NCBI GenBank assembly: GCA_964623815.1
Contig: CAZUVR010000002.1
Location: 108,600-172,599 of the forward strand
DNA length: 64,000 nt
From: Chroococcopsis sp964623815
GTDB lineage: Bacteria; Cyanobacteriota; Cyanobacteriia; Cyanobacteriales; Microcystaceae
Direction: 5' to 3'
The position numbers and the translations under genes were made by a program. Shown piece by piece: positions 43,635 to 51,370 of the stretch. The notes beneath the pieces are model-generated. The model had not been told where the DNA came from. It saw only the letters and a list, made by a program, of their open reading frames with translations, and ran no database searches. Positions within the stretch are counted from its first letter, which is position 1. Each line of letters opens with the position of its first letter.

Positions 43635-44678
43635 TCATTTTATTCCATCCAGAATATCATTAAAAATTATTTCAGAAACGAATATTTGTAGGGTAATTAA
43701 AAGTGGTACGGCGAGGAATAAACCTAAAAACCCGAAAAAATTGGCAAAAAACAACTGAGCGAGCAGAACAAATCCAGGCAACAGCGGAATCGTTCTAATC
43801 GCTAAACTCGGATGGGGTGGGTGACGATCGATGTAACCGATAACCGCGTAAATGGCAATATATAACAATAATACCGCCAGGAGTTGATCCGGTTTTTCTA
43901 GAACCGCTATGCCCAAAGGAATGATCACGCTCAACATCAGTCCGATATTGGGAATGAAGGTTAATAAAGCGGAAATCACCGCCTGGGTGAAAGCGAGGGG
44001 TATTCCCAAACAGAATAAACCCATCCAACTTAGTAAAAGGACGATCGAACTGTGGAAGAGAACCCCCTTCAACCATCCGTGCAGGGAGCGATCGCACTTT
44101 AAGATAATTTCCCTTGCCCGTTCACGGTAAAAAGAAGGAAACAAGCGTATTAAAACATCGTAATAGGCCCCGGGATCGAGGAAAATCATCAAGGCGAGAG
44201 CGAGCAATAGTAACAACCCTAGGAGTATACCGAAGGAGCTATAAAATACACTTAAGCCCTTCCCCGCAACCTGATTGAGCAGGGGCTGTAATTCCCTGAG
44301 CAAGGTTTTCGTGTCTGGGAGGGATTGTAAGATATTCCAATCGAACTTGTAAGTAAGGCCTTCGATAAAATTATCGATAACTGTTCCTAATCTGTCCAAA
44401 CCCAAAGGGAGGACGATGGTTAACTGTTGAAACTGCTTAATAAAAGAAGGAATGATTAGGGAGAAGCTACTGAGTAAGATAACCAGTAATAAACCAATAC
44501 AGATGATAACTCCTCTCTTGCGAGCTATCCCTTGCTTTTCTAGCCAGGATACAAAAATATTAAGAGTATCGGCCAGGATGATAGCCAGAAATAAGAGTAA
44601 TAATAGCTTCCTGATCTGCCAGAGAACCCATAAACAGATCAATAGTACTACCAAACCCAAAGCAGAGGGAAAATTCAT
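43635..44678 (-). CDS. AI-2E-family transporter
   Basis: The 347-aa membrane protein has eight hydrophobic helices and the family features GLVVLLICLWVLWQIRKLLL at the start and GIPLAFTQAVISALLTFIPN with PLGIAVLEKPDQLLAVLLL later. Members export small solutes or act as Na+/H+ antiporters; the named autoinducer-2 role is not general. The start overlaps the 61-aa gene by 4 bp, and the operon begins with the sensor kinase at 46294. Confidence 0.88.
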   Translation of the reverse strand: MNFPSALGLVVLLICLWVLWQIRKLLLLLFLAIILADTLNIFVSWLEKQGIARKRGVIICIGLLLVILLSSFSLIIPSFIKQFQQLTIVLPLGLDRLGTVIDNFIEGLTYKFDWNILQSLPDTKTLLRELQPLLNQVAGKGLSVFYSSFGILLGLLLLLALALMIFLDPGAYYDVLIRLFPSFYRERAREIILKCDRSLHGWLKGVLFHSSIVLLLSWMGLFCLGIPLAFTQAVISALLTFIPNIGLMLSVIIPLGIAVLEKPDQLLAVLLLYIAIYAVIGYIDRHPPHPSLAIRTIPLLPGFVLLAQLFFANFFGFLGLFLAVPLLITLQIFVSEIIFNDILDGIK

Positions 44679-44860
44679 CCACCACTCTCGATCTTTTTAA
44701 ACCCTCGTAGCCATAAAAGCACGGTCATGATCGCGGGAACCACTAACACCCCCAATAGAGCGTTAAAATTATCGGCCTGAATAGGGAGTAAGGGGCCGAT
44801 GTATTTAATCCCGTAAGAGATCGAAACCGATAGTACCAATAATTTTAATAGCAATCCCAT
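44675..44860 (-). CDS. Small membrane protein in kinase/AI-2E operon
   Basis: The 61-aa protein has two hydrophobic segments (LLLKLLVLSVSISYGIKYIG and GVLVVPAIMTVLLWLRGF). It lies 3 bp after the kinase gene and overlaps the AI-2E gene by 4 bp. It has no motif I recognise. Confidence 0.7.
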   Translation of the reverse strand: MGLLLKLLVLSVSISYGIKYIGPLLPIQADNFNALLGVLVVPAIMTVLLWLRGFKKIESGG

Positions 44861-44863
44861 CTC

Positions 44864-46294
44864 TTACTTACTTCTCCCCAGGGGTAAAAATATCGTCAAT
44901 ACCTCTCCCTCTCTCGGTTTCTGCCGGACGATGAATTTACCGCCTAGTACCTGAAAAAGATTTTTCGTGACGTTCATATTTAAACTCAAACTCCCCGTCT
45001 CCGGTTGAAACATCAATACCTGCCCTAAAGCCTTTAAACCACCGATCTCATCGGCCGAGTGGGATTGAAACTGCAATTTCAACTGGTTTCCCGCCGTCGA
45101 TACCTGTAACCGAACTTTACCACCCGCCGGTACGGTACGGGTACACTTTTCGATAACTCCCGTCAGCATCTGATCCAGCATACAAGGATCGCTGATTACC
45201 TGCGGCAATTTCTTCGGTAAGATCACGTCGAGATCCACGTTCCTCCTCTTCGCCTGTTTCTGCCACCTTGGTATATTGTGGCTCAACACACTGTCTAAAG
45301 CGATCGGCACCAGTTGAATCGGTCGATCGGTCGCCGGTTTGATACCCAATTCCGCAGCCCGGAAGATCAACTCCATCCGCTCGATCTGCTCTGTACATTC
45401 TAGATCGATCGTCTCCAGATATTTATTCACCGCCTCGCCCAATTTCATCCGTTTTAATAATAACCGCGTAATCGTCCGGATTGTCGTCAGGGGGGTACGA
45501 ATTTCGTGAGTCAAAGCCTTCAATAATTCTAGATCTATCCCGTCTGCTTCTTCCACCTCCTCATCAGGTTTCTCTTCCATCACCACCGGCGCTTTTTTCC
45601 TCTCCACCGGCGGCAGACTCGGTAAATTCTTCAACAGTTGTTGACCGAACCGATTCACCAGCCGATAGTCAGGAACCACGCCCCCCCAAGCCTCTATCTG
45701 TTTATCGATAGCGTGTAACTGTGGGTGTTTAGTCGCCGCCAATCTCTGCCGCAATATCTCCCAACCCTGGGCCACTACCTCCGGTTCAAAGGAAAAATGA
45801 AACGCCGGTAAACCCCAATCGTCGTCGCCCAAAACCATCAACAGAGAAAAGTCCGATGTGTATAATAAACAGAACTTTTCATTGTTCAACTCGTCCTGCG
45901 GCAATAGGGGTAACTCCACGATGTCATCGCCGCTGAAGTCTTCCTTGATCTCTTCCTTACTCGGTAATTGAAAACCTAGCCACTTTAATTGTTTCCAGAC
46001 TTTCGGGGTGAATATCCCGATGCGTAATTTCTCTATTATCCCCGGATTGACTAATAGCTGTGTGGGAGCGCACAACATCAAACCCCGCTCCCCAAATGGC
46101 AAATCTGACTTTAATAAATGCTCTAGGGCGGCGATCGCGCCGAACCATTCTCCTTCCGCTTTCTCTTGTAACCGGTTTACCAACTCTCCCATTCTGGTAC
46201 AGTCTATCTCACCTACGGGAGAGTCATTCGACTCCGCCACGGTTTGCCGGAATATTTCACTTAGTTTATGTGGGGACACATTCAACACGACCAT
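44864..46294 (-). CDS. Sensor histidine kinase with degenerate ATPase domain
   Basis: The 476-aa cytosolic protein has an N-terminal sensory region of about 230 residues (unrecognised; CAPTQLLVNPGIIEKLRIGI) and an H-box LTHEIRTPLTTIRTITRLLL at about residue 260. In the HATPase region the N-box position reads QMLTGVIEKCTRTVPAGG, with Gly and Lys where Asn is expected. The D-box has no DxGxG, and the G-box reads GSLSL in place of GxGLGL. It may accept phosphate without making it. First gene of the AI-2E operon; no response regulator is adjacent. Confidence 0.82.
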   Translation of the reverse strand: MVVLNVSPHKLSEIFRQTVAESNDSPVGEIDCTRMGELVNRLQEKAEGEWFGAIAALEHLLKSDLPFGERGLMLCAPTQLLVNPGIIEKLRIGIFTPKVWKQLKWLGFQLPSKEEIKEDFSGDDIVELPLLPQDELNNEKFCLLYTSDFSLLMVLGDDDWGLPAFHFSFEPEVVAQGWEILRQRLAATKHPQLHAIDKQIEAWGGVVPDYRLVNRFGQQLLKNLPSLPPVERKKAPVVMEEKPDEEVEEADGIDLELLKALTHEIRTPLTTIRTITRLLLKRMKLGEAVNKYLETIDLECTEQIERMELIFRAAELGIKPATDRPIQLVPIALDSVLSHNIPRWQKQAKRRNVDLDVILPKKLPQVISDPCMLDQMLTGVIEKCTRTVPAGGKVRLQVSTAGNQLKLQFQSHSADEIGGLKALGQVLMFQPETGSLSLNMNVTKNLFQVLGGKFIVRQKPREGEVLTIFLPLGRSK

Positions 46295-46452
46295 TTTTAA
46301 ATCTGTCTTCCTCTGCTCTATCCTTGCATACTACCCGGTTTTTTCTTCTTTTTATAGTAGTAAAACCGAACTTTTCTCCTAGAGGTATCCGCAAACTTTT
46401 ATGGCTCTGTTATATCCTAGGATATAAGTGTCAAAATATTTAAGGATAAACT

Positions 46453-46821
46453 ATGGCTGGTCTTGGTGATTTAGTCCAGAAAGCAGTTTTTCTCGGTATG
46501 GGTATCGCTAGTTATGCCGCTGAAAAAGCCGGTACTAATTTACAAGAGTTACGCGCCCAAGCTCAAAAAGTCGCTGACGAAATGATCGCTAGGGGCGAAA
46601 TGAATGGGGCAGAAGCTCGTAAATATGTCGATGACCTACTTAAACAGGCTCAACAAGAAAGCGTCTCACCCCCCGATAATCCTAGTCCTAATAACCAAGA
46701 ACCCCGACGCATCGAAATCGTTGAAGATGAATCGGATTCTACCCCCGCAGAAGCCGATATTTTAAAGAATAAGGTTCAAGAATTACAAGAGCAATTACGC
46801 AAACTACAACAGGATCAGTAA
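46453..46821 (+). CDS. Phasin-like coiled-coil protein
   Basis: The 122-aa protein starts MAGLGDLVQKAVFLGMGIAS, then has an amphipathic helix EKAGTNLQELRAQAQKVADE, an acidic/proline linker and a C-terminal leucine-zipper-like coil (ILKNKVQELQEQLRKLQQDQ). The layout resembles small phasin-family proteins that coat storage granules, but identification is tentative. The gene is 1 bp from the next (46823), so the pair is an operon. Confidence 0.65.
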   Translation: MAGLGDLVQKAVFLGMGIASYAAEKAGTNLQELRAQAQKVADEMIARGEMNGAEARKYVDDLLKQAQQESVSPPDNPSPNNQEPRRIEIVEDESDSTPAEADILKNKVQELQEQLRKLQQDQ

Positions 46822-46822
46822 G

Positions 46823-47269
46823 ATGGACGATTGGCAAAAAGATTTATGGCGCAGTATTGAATCTTTCGGTGATACTGTGGAAGGTTTTCTTCAAGATGTG
46901 GAGGACTCGATCGAACGAATCGGCAACGAAGTTATTAACGATTTACAAGAGACTTTTAATACCGTCTTCGGCCCTGGTACTGAATGGGATTCTTTTCTTG
47001 AAAATCCTCCTTTTATCAACGAATTAGAAGAACTGTTCGGAGAGATTTTCCCTCCTACCGAATATGATGGTTCTTCCCCCTTCGATTTCTACCCCGATAA
47101 TTTTATCAACCCTAAAGTTAATCCCTCCGCCTCTTTCCATCCCGCCTGTATCGGTTGCTCCTATTATCACGGCAGAGTTTACGAGGGATCTCTCTTGGTT
47201 TGCGCCATGCACCCCTATGGTTGGGACGGCGATTCTTGCCCCGATTCTTCTCTTAATACCTCTAACTGA
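46823..47269 (+). CDS. Conserved hypothetical protein with Cys-rich C-terminus
   Basis: The 148-aa acidic protein has a helical N-terminal half (WQKDLWRSIESFGDTVEGFL) and a C-terminal part with CIGCSYYHGRVYEGSLLVCA and DSCPDSS. The Cys spacing (CxxC, C, C) suggests a small metal site, as in the 78-aa protein at 23717-23953 (CHNCVYF...), with which it shares a C-x2-C-x-Y-F/Y turn. Cotranscribed with the phasin-like gene and followed by a strong terminator. Function unknown. Confidence 0.7.
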   Translation: MDDWQKDLWRSIESFGDTVEGFLQDVEDSIERIGNEVINDLQETFNTVFGPGTEWDSFLENPPFINELEELFGEIFPPTEYDGSSPFDFYPDNFINPKVNPSASFHPACIGCSYYHGRVYEGSLLVCAMHPYGWDGDSCPDSSLNTSN

Positions 47270-47272
47270 ATT

Positions 47273-47308
47273 AAAAGGGATTTAGCCTGACGCTAAATCC
47301 CTTTTTTT
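47273..47308 (+). terminator. Rho-independent terminator
   Basis: A perfect 10-bp stem GGGATTTAGC / GCTAAATCCC at 47277-47286 and 47292-47301 has a 5-nt loop and is followed by seven T. Flanking AAA and TTT extend it. It ends the 46453-47269 operon and also lies just past the end of the small minus-strand gene at 47313, so it may act in both directions. Confidence 0.9.
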
Positions 47309-47312
47309 CTTC

Positions 47313-47453
47313 TTATTCAACTTTTCTTTCGTGATAAGGTTCTGCTTGATACGGTTGGTTTCCTACTTTGGGATAGTCATCTTTGTCGGGACTGAAAACC
47401 CGGATGAAGGCTTCTGATAAATATCTCACCATCTCTTCTATTTTTTTCATCAT
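47313..47453 (-). CDS. 46-aa conserved-looking cyanobacterial microprotein
   Basis: The peptide begins MMKKIEEMVRYLSEAFIRVF, continues SPDKDDYPKVGNQPYQAEPY and ends HERKVE. The pattern of an amphipathic helix then SPxxDxYPxVGxQPYxxEPY looks strongly conserved and I recall similar small cyanobacterial proteins, without a known role. Upstream lies a plausible AGAG about 6-9 nt from the ATG. It is convergent with the 46823 gene across the shared terminator. Confidence 0.72.
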   Translation of the reverse strand: MMKKIEEMVRYLSEAFIRVFSPDKDDYPKVGNQPYQAEPYHERKVE

Positions 47454-47709
47454 ATCTCTTACCTCTCTATTTTATTTCTATTCCAGATAACCAGAAAAAT
47501 TCTTTTCCTTGATCCCTCTGTCTTTATTATCTCTACAATTTCTTTTCTCCTCTTCTCTTCTCTATAATTTTTCAATAATCTTTGCAATTCTTCGTCTGTT
47601 TCTTACTTTGAATTAATTTTTATTATTGGTTGCGCCTATAGAGAGTAGAAGTGTTATTATATATGTGTGAGTCGCTTGTGGCTGACACCCCCAAGGGGTT
47701 AATATAACC
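47454..47709. other. Non-coding region upstream of nadD
   Basis: The region is AT-rich and pyrimidine-rich with no ORF of merit. It includes CCCCCAAGGGG and GGTTAATATAACC small inverted repeats near 47688-47710. It should hold the nadD promoter and that of the minus-strand microprotein. Confidence 0.45.
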
Positions 47710-47736
47710 ATATTTTGGTACATTCTACCATAATAT
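47710..47736. promoter_or_regulatory. Inverted repeat abutting nadD start, candidate NrtR-type operator
   Basis: Arms ATATTTTGGTA and TACCATAATAT (10 of 11 complementary) flank CATTC. The repeat ends on the base before the nadD ATG at 47737, leaving no Shine-Dalgarno. A Nudix/winged-helix regulator gene follows in the same operon, so autoregulation is the simplest reading. Inference only. Confidence 0.5.
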
Positions 47737-48303
47737 ATGAAAAAGATAGCCTTATTCGGGACGAGTGCCGATCCCCCAACAGCAGGACATCAAGAGATAC
47801 TAAGAGAATTAAAAGACAGATACGATTTGGTGGGGGTGTGGGCGGCGGACAACCCCTATAAGAAGCATGGAACAGAGTTGAAGCACCGAATGAAGATGTT
47901 AGAACTATTAATAGGGGAGATAGAAGGGGGAGAAGAGAAGATATATGTAGGGGAAGAATTGAGCGATCGCCGAACTTTGCTCAGCATGGAGAAAGCGAAA
48001 AAGAAGTGGGGGGAAGAGAACGACTATACAGTGGTGATAGGAGCGGACTTAGTAGGGCAGATAAAGAGCTGGTATAGAGTGGAAGAGTTATTCCAAAGGG
48101 GAAAACTATTAATAGTACCGAGAGCGGATTATAAAATCGATCGCGCTCAATTAGAGGAAATAGAGAAACTGGGGGCCAGGTACGAGATAGCCTCGATAGA
48201 AGGGCCGAGAATATCATCGAGCGAGTATAGGAACCAGGGTAATCAGGCGATGCTGACGAAATCAGTTCGAGAATATATAGAGCGAGCGAAATTATATCTA
48301 TGA
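47737..48303 (+). CDS. nadD: Nicotinate-nucleotide adenylyltransferase NadD
   Basis: The 188-aa enzyme makes NaAD from NaMN and ATP. Visible are the ATP-binding IALFGTSADPPTAGHQEIL (the HxGH-like segment here TAGHQ), NPYKKH, DYTVVIGADL and the C-terminal ISSSEYRNQ (ISSTxIR-like). It opens the operon nadD - Nudix regulator - nadE. Its 3' end overlaps the next start by 4 bp. Confidence 0.92.
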   Translation: MKKIALFGTSADPPTAGHQEILRELKDRYDLVGVWAADNPYKKHGTELKHRMKMLELLIGEIEGGEEKIYVGEELSDRRTLLSMEKAKKKWGEENDYTVVIGADLVGQIKSWYRVEELFQRGKLLIVPRADYKIDRAQLEEIEKLGARYEIASIEGPRISSSEYRNQGNQAMLTKSVREYIERAKLYL

Positions 48304-49025
48304 GTAAGGATAATGGGGCAGGGATAAAACTAGCGAACTTTAAAGTAGGAGTGGATAACGCCATCTTCTGCGTTGACTTAGAAAGATATAGATTGTTAAT
48401 TTTACTGGTAAAAAGAGGAGAAGAACCCTTTATCAACAGGTGGAGTTTACCCGGCACCTTGGTTAGAGAGGGGGAGTCATTAGAATCGGCGGCTTACCGA
48501 ATTCTAGCGGAGAAAATCAGCGTTAAAAATCTCTATCTGGAGCAACTATACACCTTCGGTGGCCCGAACCGAGATCCCAGGGAATCCCCCGATATATACG
48601 GAGTGCGTTATCTATCGGTGAGTTACTTCGCCCTGGTGCGATATGAAGAAGCGCAATTGATCTTAGAGAACAGTAAACAAATAGCCTGGTATGAAGTGGA
48701 AAAAGTCCCCGAGCTGGCATTCGATCACAATCAGATTTTAGAGTACGGTTATCAAAGATTGAAGAACAAATTAGCCTATAGTCCGATCGCCTTCGACGTA
48801 CTGCCAGAACTTTTTACCCTACACGATCTCTATCAACTATACGAAACAGTTTTAGGAGTTAATTTCTGTGATTACTCCAACTTTAGAAACCGATTGTTAA
48901 AACTGGGATTCTTACAGAATTCTAAAATAAAAATATCTAAAGGAGCCGGTAGACCCGCCAACCTATATAAATTTTCTCCCACTGCTTTCGCCCCCCTAAA
49001 AGACTATCCCCTAGTATTTCTGTAA
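48300..49025 (+). CDS. NrtR-like Nudix/winged-helix regulator of NAD metabolism
   Basis: The 241-aa protein has an N-terminal Nudix fold and a C-terminal winged helix (about 155-235: FTLHDLYQLYETVLGVNFCD, NFRNRLLKLGFL, GAGRPANLYKF), the layout of NrtR regulators. The Nudix box reads GESLESAAYRILAEKISV: the first Gly is Thr, RE is RI and EExG is EKIS, so two metal-binding Glu are lost and hydrolysis is unlikely. It sits between nadD (4-bp overlap) and nadE (6 bp). Confidence 0.87.
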   Translation: MSKDNGAGIKLANFKVGVDNAIFCVDLERYRLLILLVKRGEEPFINRWSLPGTLVREGESLESAAYRILAEKISVKNLYLEQLYTFGGPNRDPRESPDIYGVRYLSVSYFALVRYEEAQLILENSKQIAWYEVEKVPELAFDHNQILEYGYQRLKNKLAYSPIAFDVLPELFTLHDLYQLYETVLGVNFCDYSNFRNRLLKLGFLQNSKIKISKGAGRPANLYKFSPTAFAPLKDYPLVFL

Positions 49026-49031
49026 AAATAT

Positions 49032-50693
49032 ATGAAAATTGCCATAGGCCAGCTCAACGCCAGAATAGGAGATCTCGAACATAACGCTCAACAGATTTTA
49101 GCCATAGCCAAATCAGCATATCAGCGGGGAGCGAACCTTTTATTAACCCCCGAATTATCTCTCTGCGGCTACCCGCCTAAAGACCTACTGCTCAATCCTA
49201 ACTTTATAGAGAGAAGCCAAGACAAATTACAACAACTCCGTCAAAACTTGCCCCCCGAATTAGCGGTGATGGTCGGTACTTCTTACAGTAATCCCGATAG
49301 TATAGTCCGAGGAGAAAAACCCCTATTTAACAGCGTAGCTTTAATTTACGGTGGGGAAATAAAACAAATCTTTCATAAAAGATTATTACCTACCTATGAC
49401 GTTTTTGACGAAGACCGTTACTTTGCCTCGGGTAAAGAAAGTCATTACTTTATCTTAGAAGGTTTAAAAATAGGGGTTAGTATTTGTGAGGATTTATGGA
49501 ATCAAGAGGAATTTTGGGGTAAGCGTCAATATGAAGTCAATCCCATTGCCGACTTAGCCCGGTTAGGAGTAGACATAATCGTTAACCTATCAGCTTCTCC
49601 CTATACGGTAAGAAAACAGATAACTAGAGAAGCGATGTTGAGTTACAGTATCAACACTCACCGCATACCGATTATCTACGTTAATCAAATAGGCGGTAAT
49701 GACGATCTTATCTTTGACGGTCATAGCGTCGCCTTCAACCGCAAAGGAGAAATTATCTCCCGTCTACCCGGATTCAATCCTGACTTAGAGATAGTAGAAT
49801 ACTCCGGCGAAGAAAAAGACTTAGTAAAAAGCCAGATATATCCCCTTGCCGAAGACGAAGACGAGGAGATTTATCAAGCCCTAGTTTTAGGGGTGAAGGA
49901 CTACGCTGATAAATGCGGCTTTAAGAAAATCGTTTTAGGATTGAGCGGAGGTATAGACTCGGCTTTAGTAGCGGCGATTTCCGTTTCGGCTCTGGGCAAA
50001 GAAAATGTATTCGGGGTATTAATGCCCTCTCCCTATAGTTCCGACCATTCCGTTAGTGATGCTCTACAATTGGGGCAGAATTTAGGTATCCAGTGTCAGA
50101 AAATCCCCATCGGGGGGGTGATGAGCGCCTACGATGAAACCTTAGCGCCTCTGTTTACCGGCACTGGTTTCGGGATAGCGGAAGAGAATATTCAATCGAG
50201 GATTAGGGGTACACTACTGATGGCTATAGCCAATAAATTTGGTTATCTCCTCGTTTCCACTGGTAATAAATCTGAGATGGCGGTGGGTTACTGCACCCTG
50301 TATGGCGATATGAATGGAGGTTTAGCCGTTATAGCCGACGTACCAAAAATGAGGGTTTATTCCCTCTGCCGGTGGCTCAATAGACAAGGGGAGATAATAC
50401 CGCAGAATATTATCGATAAGCCTCCGAGTGCCGAGTTAAAACCCGGTCAACTCGATCAAGACTCGTTACCCCCCTATGAGATATTAGATGACATACTCGA
50501 TCGCTTGATCCACCAACACCAATCACCCCAAGAAGTAACCGCCGCCGGTTTCGATGCCGATACGGTTCACAAAGTCTTTAAACTGCTCAAGAACGCCGAA
50601 TTTAAGCGTAAGCAGGCACCCCCGGGATTGAAGATAACCGATCGAGCCTTCGGCACCGGTTGGCGGATGCCCATAGCGAGCAGATGGGGGTAA
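49032..50693 (+). CDS. nadE: Glutamine-dependent NAD+ synthetase NadE
   Basis: The 553-aa protein has an N-terminal nitrilase-type amidase (catalytic Cys in GVSICEDLW, Glu in LLTPELSLCGYPP, Lys in KRLLPTYDVFDE) and a C-terminal synthetase with LGLSGGIDSALVAAI (PP-loop). It makes NAD from NaAD using glutamine nitrogen. Last of the NAD operon; the response-regulator gene starts 3 bp later. Confidence 0.95.
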   Translation: MKIAIGQLNARIGDLEHNAQQILAIAKSAYQRGANLLLTPELSLCGYPPKDLLLNPNFIERSQDKLQQLRQNLPPELAVMVGTSYSNPDSIVRGEKPLFNSVALIYGGEIKQIFHKRLLPTYDVFDEDRYFASGKESHYFILEGLKIGVSICEDLWNQEEFWGKRQYEVNPIADLARLGVDIIVNLSASPYTVRKQITREAMLSYSINTHRIPIIYVNQIGGNDDLIFDGHSVAFNRKGEIISRLPGFNPDLEIVEYSGEEKDLVKSQIYPLAEDEDEEIYQALVLGVKDYADKCGFKKIVLGLSGGIDSALVAAISVSALGKENVFGVLMPSPYSSDHSVSDALQLGQNLGIQCQKIPIGGVMSAYDETLAPLFTGTGFGIAEENIQSRIRGTLLMAIANKFGYLLVSTGNKSEMAVGYCTLYGDMNGGLAVIADVPKMRVYSLCRWLNRQGEIIPQNIIDKPPSAELKPGQLDQDSLPPYEILDDILDRLIHQHQSPQEVTAAGFDADTVHKVFKLLKNAEFKRKQAPPGLKITDRAFGTGWRMPIASRWG

Positions 50694-50695
50694 TT

Positions 50696-51370
50696 ATGAG
50701 AATTCTATTAGTCGAAGATGATACCCGTATCGCCGGTGCCTTAGCGGAAACGTTGCGCGATCGTCAATATCAAGTAGACTTGGCGGAAGACGGGGAAAGT
50801 GGCTGGAACTACCTGCAAAGCATCACCTATGATGTCATTCTCTTAGATGTCATGTTACCTAAACTCGATGGTATTCAACTCTGTCAACGTCTGCGACAAA
50901 AAGGGATACAAACACCTGTATTAATGTTAACAGCGCGGGATAGCAGTAACGATAAAGTCATGGGGCTAGATGCGGGAGCCGATGATTATGTGATTAAACC
51001 CTTCGATCTCGCTGAACTAGCTGCCCGTATTCGCGCCTTATTGCGAAGGGGAAACACCACCGCGCCCCCCGTGTTAGAATGGGGTAATCTGCATTTGAAT
51101 CCTAATAATTATCAAGTATTCTACGGGGAACAGTCTTTATCCCTAACCCCTAAAGAATATCAATTGCTAGAACTATTTTTGCGTAAGCCCCAAAGGGTTT
51201 TAAGCCGTCAGCAAATATTAGATCATCTCTGGTCTTTTGAAGAACCCCCCGGAGAAGAAACCGTAAAAGTTCACCTGAAAGAATTACGCAAAAAGTTGAG
51301 AAAAGCAGGTGCCGATCCCGATTTCATCGAAACCGTCTATGGTATGGGCTATCGTCTCAAAAACCTCTAA
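50696..51370 (+). CDS. OmpR-family response regulator
   Basis: The 224-aa protein begins MRILLVEDDTRIAG at 50696; an upstream in-frame extension overlaps nadE and is rejected. The receiver domain has the phospho-Asp in VILLDVMLPKLDG and Lys in YVIKPFDL. The winged HTH has LTPKEYQLLELFLRKPQRVL and ETVYGMGYRLKNL. It resembles cyanobacterial ManR/RppA-type regulators. The cognate kinase gene overlaps its end. Confidence 0.92.
   Translation: MRILLVEDDTRIAGALAETLRDRQYQVDLAEDGESGWNYLQSITYDVILLDVMLPKLDGIQLCQRLRQKGIQTPVLMLTARDSSNDKVMGLDAGADDYVIKPFDLAELAARIRALLRRGNTTAPPVLEWGNLHLNPNNYQVFYGEQSLSLTPKEYQLLELFLRKPQRVLSRQQILDHLWSFEEPPGEETVKVHLKELRKKLRKAGADPDFIETVYGMGYRLKNL

Noticed and set aside
47641..47700. 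GTGAGTCGCTTGTGGCTGAC region as a tRNA or riboswitch
   Set aside because: No cloverleaf or known riboswitch core could be drawn; only short hairpins are present.
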